Shown here: in pieces, positions 34,905-46,685 of the stretch
Numbering within the stretch: position 1 is the first letter of the stretch
Layout of the letters: the number at the start of each line of letters is the position of its first letter
Source of the DNA: Microcebus murinus
Lineage: Eukaryota; Chordata; Mammalia; Primates; Cheirogaleidae
DNA length: 64,000 nucleotides
Assembly (NCBI RefSeq): GCF_040939455.1
Contig: NC_134129.1
Span: forward strand, 18,022,501-18,086,500
Direction of reading: 5' to 3'
Notes under the pieces: model-generated
Seen by the model: the letters and a program-made list of their open reading frames with translations, nothing else
The model's database searches: none
Told to the model about the DNA's origin: nothing
Program-made: the position numbers and the translations under genes

Positions 34905-35034
34905 TGACGCTTTCCAAAACGTCAAACTCCTCTTCCTTCCTGACTGTTCACAGAGCTGCCACGGAATACCACGTGTGTGCGGATGGCTGGCAGGGCACGC
35001 TGAGTCAGCTGGCCTGCAGGCAGATGGGTTTAGG
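34905..35034 (+). CDS. CORIN: CORIN exon: SRCR domain, first part
   Basis: Acceptor ttttccccag ends at 34904; donor gtaagg begins at 35035. It encodes VTLSKTSNSSSFLTVHRAAT, EYHVCADGWQGTLSQLAC and RQMGLG, the first part of a scavenger receptor cysteine-rich module. The VCADGW and ACRQMG(L/F)G motifs are characteristic. NSS is a possible sequon. Two bases (gg) pass to the next exon. In type II transmembrane proteases the SRCR domain packs against the catalytic domain. Confidence 0.95.
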
Positions 35035-35612
35035 GTAAGGTCAGTAGTTTATAGCACTGGCGGATTTCTCAGAGGGCCTCGTGGAGCTTGACGGTGGTGG
35101 TGCCTTCCTGATGAATGCACAGGGAGTTAGTGCTCTCAAACAAAGACCCTTCCAAAGCCCGGGAAATGAATCAGGTGAGAGGGCCACTTTTAAATCCCAG
35201 ACACCTGCTCTGAAGAGGGCGTGCTGAGAACCTACTTTGCCGAACCCTCTAAAAGCAAATGCAGTGATTGTCTTTTAAGTACTTGCAAGATGAAATGCTC
35301 TCATTATTTATAAAAAGCATTAACGACGGTTTCCTCCGAGGAACCCGGATGGAAAATGCTGGCAATTTGCCCCCAAGAGGTGCTGAAAATTGCCTTTTTA
35401 AGCAGCGCATGTTGTTAATAAGTTGAGAACTTGAAGTTGCTGGTATGTCTGCTTGCCCTAAGCAATGCAGGAAATGGAAATCAGGAAATAGTTCATATTT
35501 GCTTCTCAGTAGAGTGAAAAGACTCACTCTGGCTTTGAAAGAGATACTTTGAAAGTTAGATAATTGTTATCATATTTTGTGAGCTTTTCTTTTTCAGTTC
35601 CATCAGAGGAAC
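35035..35612. other. Intron, nothing recognised
   Basis: Antisense frame 35249-35527 is unsupported. Confidence 0.5.
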
Positions 35613-35735
35613 TGCAATAATTCCTGCAATGGAAACCAATAATTCCTGCAATGGAAACCAATAATTCCTGCAATGGAAACCAATAATTCCTGCAATGGAA
35701 ACCAATAATTCCTGCAATGGAAAGCAATAATTTAG
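35613..35735. repeat. 22-bp tandem repeat, about 5 copies
   Basis: The unit 'aataattcctgcaatggaaa' plus 'cc' is repeated with almost no change; the first and last units are partial. Confidence 0.95.
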
Positions 35736-35749
35736 AATTATTAGAATGT

Positions 35750-35925
35750 ATATGTATGGGATTGCATAATTTCCTTTTGGGATGATGAAAATATTCTAGA
35801 ACCAGATAGTGGTGATGGTTATACAACATTGTGAATACACTAAATGCCACTGAATTGTATACTTCACAGTGGTTAAAATGGGGAATTTTATATGTTATGT
35901 ATATTTAACATATGTGTAAAATACA
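35750..35925 (+). mobile_element. L1M 3'-end fragment
   Basis: 'ggtgatggttatacaacatt', 'aatgccactgaattgtatac' and 'ggttaaaatggggaatttta' are typical of the 3' UTR of old mammalian L1s. Confidence 0.7.
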
Positions 35926-36630
35926 TATAACATAAATGTTACGCATAAAATTTACATGTAAATTTACCACTGTTGTATCTGAGAATTGGGAGAAATATAG
36001 AAACAGGAGAAGTAAAATAAGGAAGTCGTAAATTCTAGAATAAAAGATTAAGTGGCATTCCCCAGGAGTCATTAATAAACTTGAAACAATTTTACAATAA
36101 TGTGTCATTCAATTATGGGATAACAACTGGTAACACATTTTTGTTATCCCAGTTTGAAGAATTATGTAACTCTTGGCACCTCGAGCCCATGTAAAAACCC
36201 ACATTCTTTGGAAAATTGAGTAATTGATGCTAATCTACAATAAAAGAACTTTAAACTGTGTTAGAGTAGAAAAATTAATATTCGTCAAGATCTATTAAAG
36301 TATACTTCACTTTCACAACTTCTTTATTGTGTCTGAATGAAATGGAATATAATTGGGATCAGAGAGCAAGGAAAAGCCTTTTGAATGTTCTTGTTTTTGT
36401 CTTTCTTCTCACCAAGACCCAAGATTATTTCTTAACGTGAAAACATCATTACACAGCAATAGATAACCTTGTTAAGAGTTCTGAGGGAAAGTTGAAATCA
36501 CAAAGATTTTGCAATCAGAAAAGTTCTTTTGACAAGCCACCCTTGATATAACCATGCTCTATTGCAAATTGACGAGATCTTGTTTTAAATATTCTGCTTT
36601 GTATCTTTTCTAATTTTTTTTGCAAATTGG
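35926..36630. other. Intron, nothing recognised
   Basis: AT-rich, no exon. Confidence 0.5.
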
Positions 36631-36832
36631 AGTTTTTTTTTTTATCGTGGTAAAACATGTATAAACACAAAATTCACCACTTGAACCATTTTGACGTGGA
36701 CAATTCAGTGGAATTTATTTTATTCACAATGTTGTACAACCATTGCCAATCTAGTTCTAGCAGATTTTCATTACCCCCAAAGGAAACTATGTAGCTATTA
36801 GGTGCTTGTATGCTATTTTCTCCCATCCATTT
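36631..36832 (-). mobile_element. L1M 3'-end fragment, antisense
   Basis: 'cacaatgttgtacaaccatt' and preceding 'aaattcaccacttgaacca' are the reverse strand of an old L1 3' region. L1 sequence resumes at 37863, so the mariner between them appears to have inserted into this L1. Confidence 0.65.
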
Positions 36833-37862
36833 TGGAACCAATGTAGCACAGACAGCTCGAAATATCAATGGAGTGTTTGGGAAGGATGAGGCTAATGAAT
36901 GCACAGTATGTCGATGGCTCAAGAAGTTCCATTCTGGTGATTTCAATCTTGACAATGAGCCATGTGGGTGACCTGAGATCAAGGTGGATATTGATGAGCT
37001 GAAAGCTGTAGTGGAAGCGAATCCAACTCAACCTATGCATGGATTAGCAGCAAGACTCGACATTGCTATTCCAACAATATTGGACCATTTGAAACAAATC
37101 CGCAAGGTAAAAGAGCTGGATAGATGGGTTCTGCATGAATTAAATGAGTGTCCGAAGAGAAGTAGTCCCAAAGCTTGCCTTTCTTCGCCCACACGACATA
37201 AACGCGAACCATTTTTTACACTGTGTTGTAATGCGTGGTGAAAAATGGATTCTTTTTGACAATTCCCAGCATTCAGCACAACGGTTGGATAAAAAAAAAC
37301 ACAGTCCAAAACCGAATATTCATCAAAAAAAAAAAAAAAAGCTAATGGTGTCTGTTTGATAGTCCCGTGCTGGTTTTATCCACTACAGCTTCATGAAAGC
37401 TGGTCAATCGATTACAGCAGATGGAAGTCCACTGCAACCAACTGGACAAAATGATGAGGATGATTGCGATTAAGCAGCCGAGATTGGTCAATGGAGACAG
37501 GCCAGCCCTCTTGCAAGACAACCCTTGACCACACGATGCACAAACAACACTCAAACCACAGGAGCTGGACTTGGAAACTCTCTGTCATCCACCTTATGCA
37601 TCAGACCTTGCAACCAGCTCACTGGCACTTCTTCCAGGCTCTGGACCACTTCTTGCAAGAAAATACACAGAATTCTCAACAGATTGTGGAAAATCCCTTT
37701 CATGATTTCATTGCCACTTACCCCTCCAGGCTTCTTCGGTGCTGGCATAAGCAAGCTACCATTAAGATGGCAGAACCACGTCCATAGTTTAGGCTCATAC
37801 TTTGATTAATTGTACTGCTTCTTGTTTGAGAGGTAATAAATTACACTTTTGGTTTGAAATCG
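36833..37862 (+). mobile_element. Mariner transposase pseudogene
   Basis: The broken frames resemble the mariner transposase fused in human SETMAR. Examples are ARNINGVFGKDEANE, the HTH-region stretch HLKQIRKVKELDRWVLHEL, then KWILFDNSQHSAQRL and a C-terminus ending LGSYFD with a stop at about 37806. There are several frameshifts and in-frame stops (for example after NEPCG). The first ~20 residues and a clear left terminal repeat are missing. It is dead. Confidence 0.85.
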
Positions 37863-38026
37863 GACGGTTCATATTTTATGACCTGTATTCCTTGGAGGAA
37901 TTGCCATACAGCTTCCCGTAGAGGTTTGGGCTAATTTGCAGTCCCACCAAATAGTGTATAAGCATTCCTTTCTCCCTGCGTCCACACCAGCGTCTATTGT
38001 TTTTTGCCTTTTTAATAATGGCCATC
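37863..38026 (-). mobile_element. L1 ORF2/3'-UTR part, antisense
   Basis: 'gtcccaccaaatagtgtata' and 'tttttaataatggccatc' are the reverse strand of old L1. It continues past the next Alu. Confidence 0.75.
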
Positions 38027-38361
38027 AGGCCGGGCGTGGTGGCTCACGCCTGTCATCCTAGCACTCTGGGAGGCCGAGGCGGGCAGATTGCTCGAGGTCA
38101 GGAGTTCGAAACCAGCCTGAGCAAGAGCGAGACCCCATCTCTACTATAAATAGAAAGAAATTAATTGACCAACTAATATATATCTAGAAAAAAATTAGCC
38201 GAGCATGGTGGCGCATGCCTGTAGTCCCAGCTACTCAGGAGGCTGAGGCAGGAGGATCGCTTGAGCCCAGGAGTTGGAGGTTGCTGTGAGCTAGGCTGAC
38301 GCCACGGCACTCACTCTAGCCGGGGCAACAAAGCGAGACTCTCTCAAAAAATAATAATAAT
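38027..38361 (+). mobile_element. Alu nested in the L1
   Basis: AATAATGGCCATC at 38014-38026 and 38362-38374 bounds the Alu. Confidence 0.94.
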
Positions 38362-39170
38362 AATAATGGCCATCTAATGGGTACGGTGATATCTCATTGT
38401 GGTTTTTTTAAATTTGCATTTCCCTTATAATTGGTGATGTTGAGCATTTTTTCATATGTTTGTTGATAATTTGTCTATCTTCCTTTGAAAAACTTCTGTT
38501 CATGTCTTTTGCCTGCTTTTTGATGGGGTTGTTTGTTTTTTCTTGCTGAGTTGTTTGAGTTTTTTGGTAGATTCTGGATATTAGTCTTTTGTCAGATGTA
38601 TAGTTTACGAATATTTTCTCCCATTCTGTAGGTTGTCTATTCACTGTGTTGCTAATTTCTTTTGCTGTGCTATTTCTTTTCTCCTGCTGCCTTTGGGTTT
38701 TGATTTGTTCTTCTTTTTCTAGTTCCTCCAGATTTGACATTATGTTGTTAATTTGTGATGTTTCTGGTTTTTTTGATGTAAGCATTTAAGGCTATGAAAT
38801 TTCCCCTTAGGACTACTTTTGCTGTATCACCTGGATCTTGAAGGCTGGTGTCCCCTTTGTTGTTCAGCTTGAGGAATCTTCTGATTTCCATCTTAATATT
38901 ATCATTAACACAAGGATCATTCTGCAGCTAGTTGTTTGATTTCTATGACATTGTTTAGATTTTATTAGAATTGATTTCTAGTTTTATTCTACTGTGAGCT
39001 GAGAAGATACATGGTATAATTACAATTTTTAAAAAAATTTTCTGGGACTTGTTTTGTGGCCTAAGATATGATCAATCTTGGAAAATGTCCCTTGTGCTGA
39101 TGAGGAAGAATGTATAATTCAGTGGTTCTGAGATAGAATGTTCTGGAGATGTCTGTTAGGTCGGTTTGTT
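38362..39170 (-). mobile_element. L1 ORF2 fragment, antisense, with internal deletion
   Basis: The minus strand reads like the L1 ORF2 C-terminal region (frame 38408-38785 includes [16 protein letters not shown]). 'aggttgtctattcactgtg' then joins a more 5' part of ORF2 ('ttctttttctagttcctcc', 'ttgttttgtggcctaagat'), so part of ORF2 is missing. Homology to L1 ends near 39170 at 'tttgttctagatctaac', the 5' truncation point. Confidence 0.8.
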
Positions 39171-40070
39171 CTAGATCTAACAAGGTCTTCATGGAAGTTC
39201 CTTTTTGCCCTGTGCATACCTGACTTAAGAATTACTTGATTTAGCAAGAACATCTAAAGTTGATCTTCTTTGGCATTTTGACAACAAAACTCCTGCTTTG
39301 GGAGGTCCACATGGTACTGTGTTTCCTTGAAAATAAGACAGGGTCTTCTATTTATTTTCCCTCAAGAAGACACCCTAGGGCTTATTTTCAGGGGATGTGT
39401 GTGTTTTTTTAAGGACGGTACAACCATCTCCATTGATTCAAATAGAGTGAAGTCGTCTTCTTCTGGAACATCATCATCACTCTCCAAACCCCGAATCCCA
39501 TCCTGAATGTCTTGTGACTCTATTTCCTTTAGAACCACTGGCCCCGATCTCTCCTGTGGAGCACTAGAGCTCTCACGGGGCGGATGAGAAGGGCTGCTCG
39601 TGTTCTTTCCCGCCCTGCGAGGACACGCATGGGTTGTGCAGATGCGCAGCCACGCCCGTCACTAGGGCTGATTTTCATAGCCACGCCCATCACTAGGGCT
39701 GATTTTCATAGCCACGCCCATCACTAGGGCTTATTTTCATAGCCACGCCCACCACCAGGGCTGACTTTCATAGCCACGCCCACCACCAGGGCTGACTTTC
39801 ATAGCCACGCCCACCACCAGGGCTGACTTTCATAGCCACGCCCACCACCAGGGCTGACTTTCATAGCCACGCCCACCACCAGGGCTGAATTTCATAGCCA
39901 CGCCCATCACCAGGGCTGATTTTCATAGCCACGCCCATCACTAGGGCTGATTTTCATAGCCACACCCGTCACTAGGGCTTATATTCGGGGTGGGGTCTAT
40001 TGCACACATGCTTAGAAATCCTGCTGGGGCTTATTTGATGGGTATGTCTTATTTTTTGGGAAACACGGTA
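39081..40070. repeat. Intrachromosomal duplication, donor copy
   Basis: Sequence from 'gaaaatgtcccttgtgctga' through the L1 end, the unique flank ('aaggtcttcatggaagttcc', 'tgtgcatacctgacttaaga') and the transposon starting at 39317 recurs at 46661-51564. L1 continues to the left here but not at the other site, so this is the older locus. Confidence 0.85.
39315..40070 (-). mobile_element. TA-flanked miniature DNA transposon, copy 5
   Basis: Ends CTGTGTTTCCTT and GGGAAACACGG, TA at 39315-39316 and 40069-40070. Eleven 31-bp repeats. The conserved block is present on the minus strand (~39425-39650), although its usual start region is altered. It shares the variant 'gtcttctatttat' (others: 'gtcttatatttat') with copy 6 only. 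Confidence 0.87.
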
Positions 40071-40990
<920 letters not shown>

Positions 40991-40995
40991 ATTTT

Positions 40996-41075
40996 CAAGT
41001 TGATCACTGTGATGATCAAGTTGATCACTCTGAGGGTCAAGTTGATCACTGTGAGGATCAAGTTGATCCTCAGTT
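40996..41075. repeat. 21-bp tandem repeat, about 4 copies
   Basis: The unit 'tcaagttgatcactgtgagg' plus one base is repeated with small changes; each has the TGATCA palindrome. Confidence 0.93.
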
Positions 41076-41378
41076 TGCTTGGCATTCTTCCAAGTTATCT
41101 TTTATATGTTTCTCTGAACTCTTCCACAAGGGAATGAATAATTCCACATACAAATCAATTTCCTCATAGTCATGTTTCCCTGCTATTCCCTCAACTTTCC
41201 CCAGAGAAGCTCACCTCCTATTTGTAAAGAAAAGTAGAGGCTGCCTGTCTGATCTGAATCCTCTCAATGTACTTCTCTTTCCGTCTCCAACTCCAGCAAA
41301 GTGCCTGCTTCCTTCTCACTTACCCCCTTCCAGTTTCAGAAGAAGCCTTCCTTCCTCCTGTCTAAAAGCAACCCCTCT
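41076..41378. other. Intron, nothing recognised
   Basis: C/T-rich, no exon. Confidence 0.5.
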
Positions 41379-41734
41379 GGCCGGGCGCGGTGGCTCACGC
41401 CTGTCATCCTAGCACTCTGGGAGGCCGAGGCGGGAGGATTGCTCGAGGTCAGGAGTTAGAAACCAGCCTGAGCAAGAGCGAGACCCCCGTCTCTACTATA
41501 AATAGAAGGAAATTAACTGGCCAACTAATATATATCTAGAAAAACTTAGCCGGGCATGGTGGCGCATGCCTGTAGTCCCAGCTACTCGGGAGGCTGAGGC
41601 AGGAGGATTGCTTGAGCCCAGGAGTTTGAAGTTGCTATGAGCTAGGCTGATGCCATGGCACTCTAGCCTGGGCAACAAAGTGAGACTCTGTCTCAAAAAA
41701 AGAAAAAAATAAAATAAATAAAATAAAATAAAAT
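41379..41734 (+). mobile_element. Alu
   Basis: Full Alu with a (TAAAA)n tail. Flanks 'agcaacccctct' and 'agcccctcc' suggest a damaged duplication. Confidence 0.92.
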
Positions 41735-41882
41735 TAGCCCCTCCAACTCTTCTACCCTTGATAGCATCCGGTGATTATGTTTTTATTTAAATTAAAAATC
41801 CAAAAGGCCTTATTTTTCAAATATGCATTGCCTAAGGCAAGAACCAGCTATTTCGTTTAGGTTTTTATAAAACCTAAATACT

Positions 41883-42174
41883 GGCCAGGCACGGTGGCTT
41901 ATGCCTGTAATCCTAAGCATTCTGGGAGGCCAACGTGGGATCGCTTGAGGTCAGGAGTTTGAGACCAGCCTGAGCAAGAAGAGTAAAACCCCAACTCTAC
42001 TAAAAATAGAAAAATTATCCAAGTATGGTGGCACACACCTGTAGTCCCGGCTACTCGGGAGGCTGAGGCAGGAGGATTGCTTGAGCCCAGGTGTTTGAGG
42101 TTGCTGTGAGTGAGCTAGGCTGATGCCATGGAACTCTAGCCCGGGTGACAGAGCGAGACTCTGTCTCAAAAATT
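41883..42174 (+). mobile_element. Older Alu
   Basis: AAAACCTAAATACT at 41869-41882 and 42175-42188 bounds it. It lacks the lemur-type linker. Confidence 0.93.
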
Positions 42175-42188
42175 AAAACCTAAATACT

Positions 42189-42932
42189 TTTGAAGCCTAA
42201 GGTTTTGAATTTTGGGTACAGTGTAACCATATTTATTTGAATGATCGAATGAGAGACACATGCAGGAAAGTATTGATGGAGATTGAGTGAGAATATATTA
42301 TAGACAAAGAGCAAAATAATGTGATCTAACTCCTGTCTCTCTTTTCAGAATCCTTCTGAATTTTGAGTGCATAAAGATTTTGCAATACATTCAAAAAGTT
42401 CCAGTTAACAACTTTTATATTTTCTAAACAGACACGAAATGGCCTTTGATTCTCCGTGTTATTTATTTTATTTTTAAGGCATTGCTCTATTGCATGATTA
42501 CAGTGGGCAAGGAAAGAGGAGAAAAAAGAAAAACCCAGTTGAATACATTTTATTTTACTTTTGATGTCTACTTAAAGCTGTTCTTGCATTTAGGCGCTGA
42601 ACCTTTTACGTTATATGCATTCGAATTCTAACTCCTCGTGAAGTTCAAATTCATGTCAGCAGGGAGAATGGCTAAAACAGCTATGACCATTTGGGTCTTT
42701 ATTGCCTCTGTATATTTTTAGTAATTTCCTCTCTTGCTAATCCCATTCCAGTCCCAGACTCTCCTGGTCCAAATTTCCTTCTTGAAATATTGATATATTC
42801 CTTAATGCTTCTTCTTGCTTCTTTTTTTTCCCCCCCAAAGAGAATGATGAATTCTAAATAATGATGATGCCTGCTCCCCTATTCAAAGATCATTGCACTT
42901 TGAAAATTTGTCTGGCCTTCGCTTTATTTCAG
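42189..42932. other. Intron upstream of the second SRCR exon
   Basis: No exon or named repeat. A C run at 42831-42836. Confidence 0.55.
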
Positions 42933-43049
42933 AGAACCATCTGCGACCGAGTTAGTACCAGAGCAGGAGAAAGACCAGCAGTGGCTGACGTTACGCCCCA
43001 ACTGGGAGAACCTCACTGGGACCACTCTGCAAGGGCTGCTGGTGAACGG
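42933..43049 (+). CDS. CORIN: CORIN exon: SRCR domain, second part
   Basis: Acceptor tttatttcag ends at 42932; donor gtaaaa begins at 43050. The reading frame enters with one base and gives EPSATELVPEQEKDQQWLTL then RPNWENLTGTTLQGLLVNG. This matches the human segment between the two halves of SRCR as I remember it, with several conservative changes. NLT is a sequon. The frame is open but has no upstream Met close by, so it must be recovered by splicing phase, not as an ORF. It leaves two bases completing Gly in the next exon. Confidence 0.92.
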
Positions 43050-43555
43050 GTAAAAAACCCTTTCGTGAGAGCCGTGTGCAGTCGGACTACAGAGCAAGAG
43101 TTTATATAATCTGGGCCTTTCTTCCATTTTTTTTTTTTTTTTTCCATTTGAACGGAACACAATCCAATCAAAAGCTTCCAGAGCCTGGCCGCTTGGCCTT
43201 TACATTTCAACATGGGTTTTATTTCTAGACAAAGATTTTTTTTTTTTTTTCATATCCTATTTGAAATAAACTCTCTTGTCTGCATTTCCCAAAGAGGCCA
43301 CGCGGGACTAGTCAGCAGGGGAATTGAAGTGACGGCAACTAATAAAACTCGGAAAGTCCGAGAACAGAATAGACACAAAATGAAATTATGATCAACTAGC
43401 CTTGAAAGCACACTTAAGTTTCCGCTAAGAACATCAAGGCGTCTTAAACAGAGTTTTTTTTCCTCCTTTGTCTATGGGTGGGGTGTAGGAAAAAGAAATA
43501 AATTGAGGAAATAAATGGTAGGAAATAAATTGAGGAAATTAAACAACTTATTAGG
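43050..43555. other. Intron, nothing recognised
   Basis: T runs at 43130-43143 and 43229-43242. No exon. Confidence 0.5.
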
Positions 43556-43770
43556 TTCTTATTACATTATAGGCACATAGATTGGTAGTCTCACATACAT
43601 TGATCATTTAATTCTCCCAGTAAACTTGTGAACTATGGGAAATTACCCAGTTTTTACAGCTGAGGAAACTAAGGTTTAGAATATTTAAATAACTTGCTCA
43701 AAGCCCACAGCCCACAAGTGGTTAGTGTTAGTGTCTGAACTCAAACTAAGCTTATCTTACTCCAAAGCTT
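43556..43770 (-). mobile_element. MIR-like ancient SINE
   Basis: 'ttttacagctgaggaaacta' and 'aacttgctcaaagcccacag' are MIR hallmarks; the strand is tentative. Confidence 0.65.
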
Positions 43771-45131
43771 ATAAGAAGAGCTACCACCTTTTAAGAATTC
43801 TAAAGGAAAAAAAAAACCCAAAAACCAAAAATGGACTATTTCCCCTTAAAATGTCTTGACATTTTCTTCATAGACCAAACTCTGCAGGCAAATTGCTGAA
43901 GATTTGTCAACTGAAGTATTTCTTTCAAAAACAATAATCTGAATGTTTCGACAGAGTGATTTAGTTCCCCAAAGTGAGAATTCTAGGAAAATCCTTTCAG
44001 GTCAAATAAATGAATAAATAAATAACTCATTCTAAATTGAGAGTTGGTAGACCTAGTTCTAGTCCTGACTTACTAATTAGATGTGCAGTCTTATATAACC
44101 ACAGTTTCCAATAGGGAGTTGCAATGAATAGCCTTTGATTACTTTTCCTATTTCTAAAAGCTGTGATTTTTCAACCTAATAAAAAAACAACTAAGTATTG
44201 AATATCTCGTCTATGCCAGGCTCAGTGTTAGACTCTGAGGGGGTGTAGGTGTAAATGAGGAGAAACAAAGGCCCTTATCTCAAAGGACATACCTTGTATG
44301 GGTGAACAGAGAGATTAAAAGTTAGTTTAAAAAAGTAATTTTAGATATTAGGAAGTGCTCCAAAGAAATTAAGAATAATAAAGTAGAAAACATGGAGGAG
44401 ACAGTATTTTAGACTGTGGGAAGGTTGAAAGCAAATAAGCTTTTCCTATATTATATAATTCATTGCGTACAAATAATTACACATGCCCCTATGCAAATTT
44501 AGCAAGAAATTAAAATGCAACAGATCTTCAAAAAGGAATGTGGAAATGACATATTTAGGGATGGACTTTTTTTTTTTTTTTAATCTGAGAGATCTAGGAT
44601 TCTAAGAGCATCACAATATTTTTTTAAAGCCCCAAGGTGTTTTTGTTTTTCCTTTTTCGTTTGCATTGTGAATAAACGTCTCACGGTTGGAAGAGAACTT
44701 AGTGATTAAAATGGAACCTACCCCAACGGAATTCTCCTGTGCAACCTCACTGAGAGATCTTTGAACATGGCCCATGTTATTGCCTTTAGATTTTTTGAAA
44801 ATTCTTCTTTTCCTAAACCCACACTTCCTGTAAGATTTACTTACTGGTTCTGATCATGCCGCCTGGAGTTATGGGACATAAATTTAAGTCTCCTTTCCTC
44901 CTGTCAGCTTCCTATATAGCCACGGTTTAACCTTGCCAGTCTGGGTAAAACTCTTTTCCAGGCTAGATACCACATTCCTTTATTTGTTATTTACATTCTT
45001 GAAGTTATATTTTATTCCCCAGACTGTTTCTCCGCTTTGTTGGGGGCACGTACCCCTCCCCATAAACATAAAAATCTGACATCTTCCTTCCTCACCGTTG
45101 ATTCTAAGAAGCGGCCTACTCTGCCTTCCTT
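43771..45131. other. Intron with faint ancient repeats
   Basis: Around 44040-44110 a MIR-like trace; around 44190-44350 a trace of the same unassigned repeat as 15170-15760 ('gtctatgccaggctcagtg'). No exon. Confidence 0.45.
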
Positions 45132-45142
45132 GAGAATCAGAG

Positions 45143-45629
<487 letters not shown>

Positions 45630-45640
45630 GAGAATCAGAG

Positions 45641-46207
45641 TTTCAGTGAAAATTGTGGGTGGTATCTTAAGCCAAAACGATGTGGGAAACTCTTATTACA
45701 ATAGTATCTTTTCCTGTAAATATGAACTTGCATTCAGATGATATCGAATAAACTAAAAAGCAAAAATAAAAGTGCATATCTTCCAAATACCCCTGCCCTT
45801 GCTGTGAGAGCTGACCACACCCCTGCCTCGAGAATCTCTGCAGCCGAAGGCCATTGTCACTCAACGCACAGTGGAACCAACGTCTCGATTTGCACTGGTT
45901 AAAAAGTGTTTGGTATTAACTGAGCAGCACCTAAGTGGACACATAGGAACTACAGTAATAGGGTATTGGGCAGGTGGGAGGGGGCAGGGGGGCTGGTATA
46001 TACATACATAATGAGTGAGATGCGCACCATCTGGGGGATGGTCACGCTGGAGACTCAGACTTGTGGGGGGAGGCGGGGAAAATGGCATTTATTGAAACCT
46101 TAAAATCTGTACCCCCATAATATGCCGAAAGAAAAAAAAAAACAGTGTTTGACGCAAACAGTCAATGCGTGACTTAATATTCTACCATTTTGTCTTTCCA
46201 AATCTAG
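45641..46207. other. Intron upstream of the 50-nt exon
   Basis: No named repeat; an A run at 46131-46142. Confidence 0.55.
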
Positions 46208-46257
46208 GCAGTCTTGCCAGAGCAGAAGTAAGATTTCTCTTCTGTGCCATAGACAAG
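46208..46257 (+). CDS. CORIN: CORIN microexon (50 nt): end of SRCR domain
   Basis: Acceptor caaatctag ends at 46207; donor gtgaga begins at 46258. It encodes [16 protein letters not shown], the last two SRCR cysteines, and hands one base to the next exon to give Asp-Cys-Gly. It matches [13 protein letters not shown] of human corin from memory. The 148-base intron to the next exon is very short for this gene. The size and phase (1 + 48 + 1) make it easy for gene finders to miss. Confidence 0.9.
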
Positions 46258-46405
46258 GTGAGAGAAATCGAGGCACGGTGGTGGGGACAGGAGCGTTGTC
46301 ACGTGAAGGGGGGACACGATCGTTTGCTGTGCATGGCAGCGAGGAGCTCAGCATTCGGCCGCGGTTGGTGTCCAGCCCCTCACCGTGTCATCTGCTCCCC
46401 GGCAG

Positions 46406-46580
46406 ACTGTGGGCGCCGTCCCGCTGCCCGAATGAGCAAGAGGATCCTCGGGGGCCGCACCAGCCGTCCGGGCCGGTGGCCCTGGCAGTGCTCCCTGCAG
46501 AGCGAGCCCGGTGGGCACATCTGCGGCTGCGTCCTCATTGCCAGGAGATGGGTCCTGACGGTCGCTCACTGCTTCGAGGG
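46406..46580 (+). CDS. CORIN: CORIN exon: activation site and catalytic-His part of the S1 serine protease domain
   Basis: Acceptor ccccggcag ends at 46405; donor gtgagt begins at 46581. It encodes [13 protein letters not shown], then the mature protease start [19 protein letters not shown], then [17 protein letters not shown] and [10 protein letters not shown]. Cleavage is expected between Lys-Arg and Ile-Leu-Gly-Gly (human Arg801-Ile802). The DCG cysteine should tether pro-piece and protease by a disulfide. AHC holds the catalytic His (human His843). The frame leaves two bases for the next exon, which I did not find by 64000. Downstream, an inserted repeat block starts 81 bases past the donor. 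Confidence 0.96.
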
Positions 46581-46685
46581 GTGAGTGGCCCCTTTTCTGG
46601 TTCTGCTTTGCCCGGGTCCCATCACTTTGTCACGCGGGCGTTCTCGGTGGCATATAGATGGGAAAATGTCCCTTGTGCTGACGGG

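Noticed and set aside
36984..37809. Possible functional mariner transposase (several frames over 70 codons)
   Set aside because: In-frame stops, frameshifts and a missing N-terminus; only fossil fragments remain.
42861..43109. 82-codon Met-initiated frame over the SRCR exon
   Set aside because: It is in the wrong phase; the splice-consistent frame of 42933-43049 gives the SRCR peptide.
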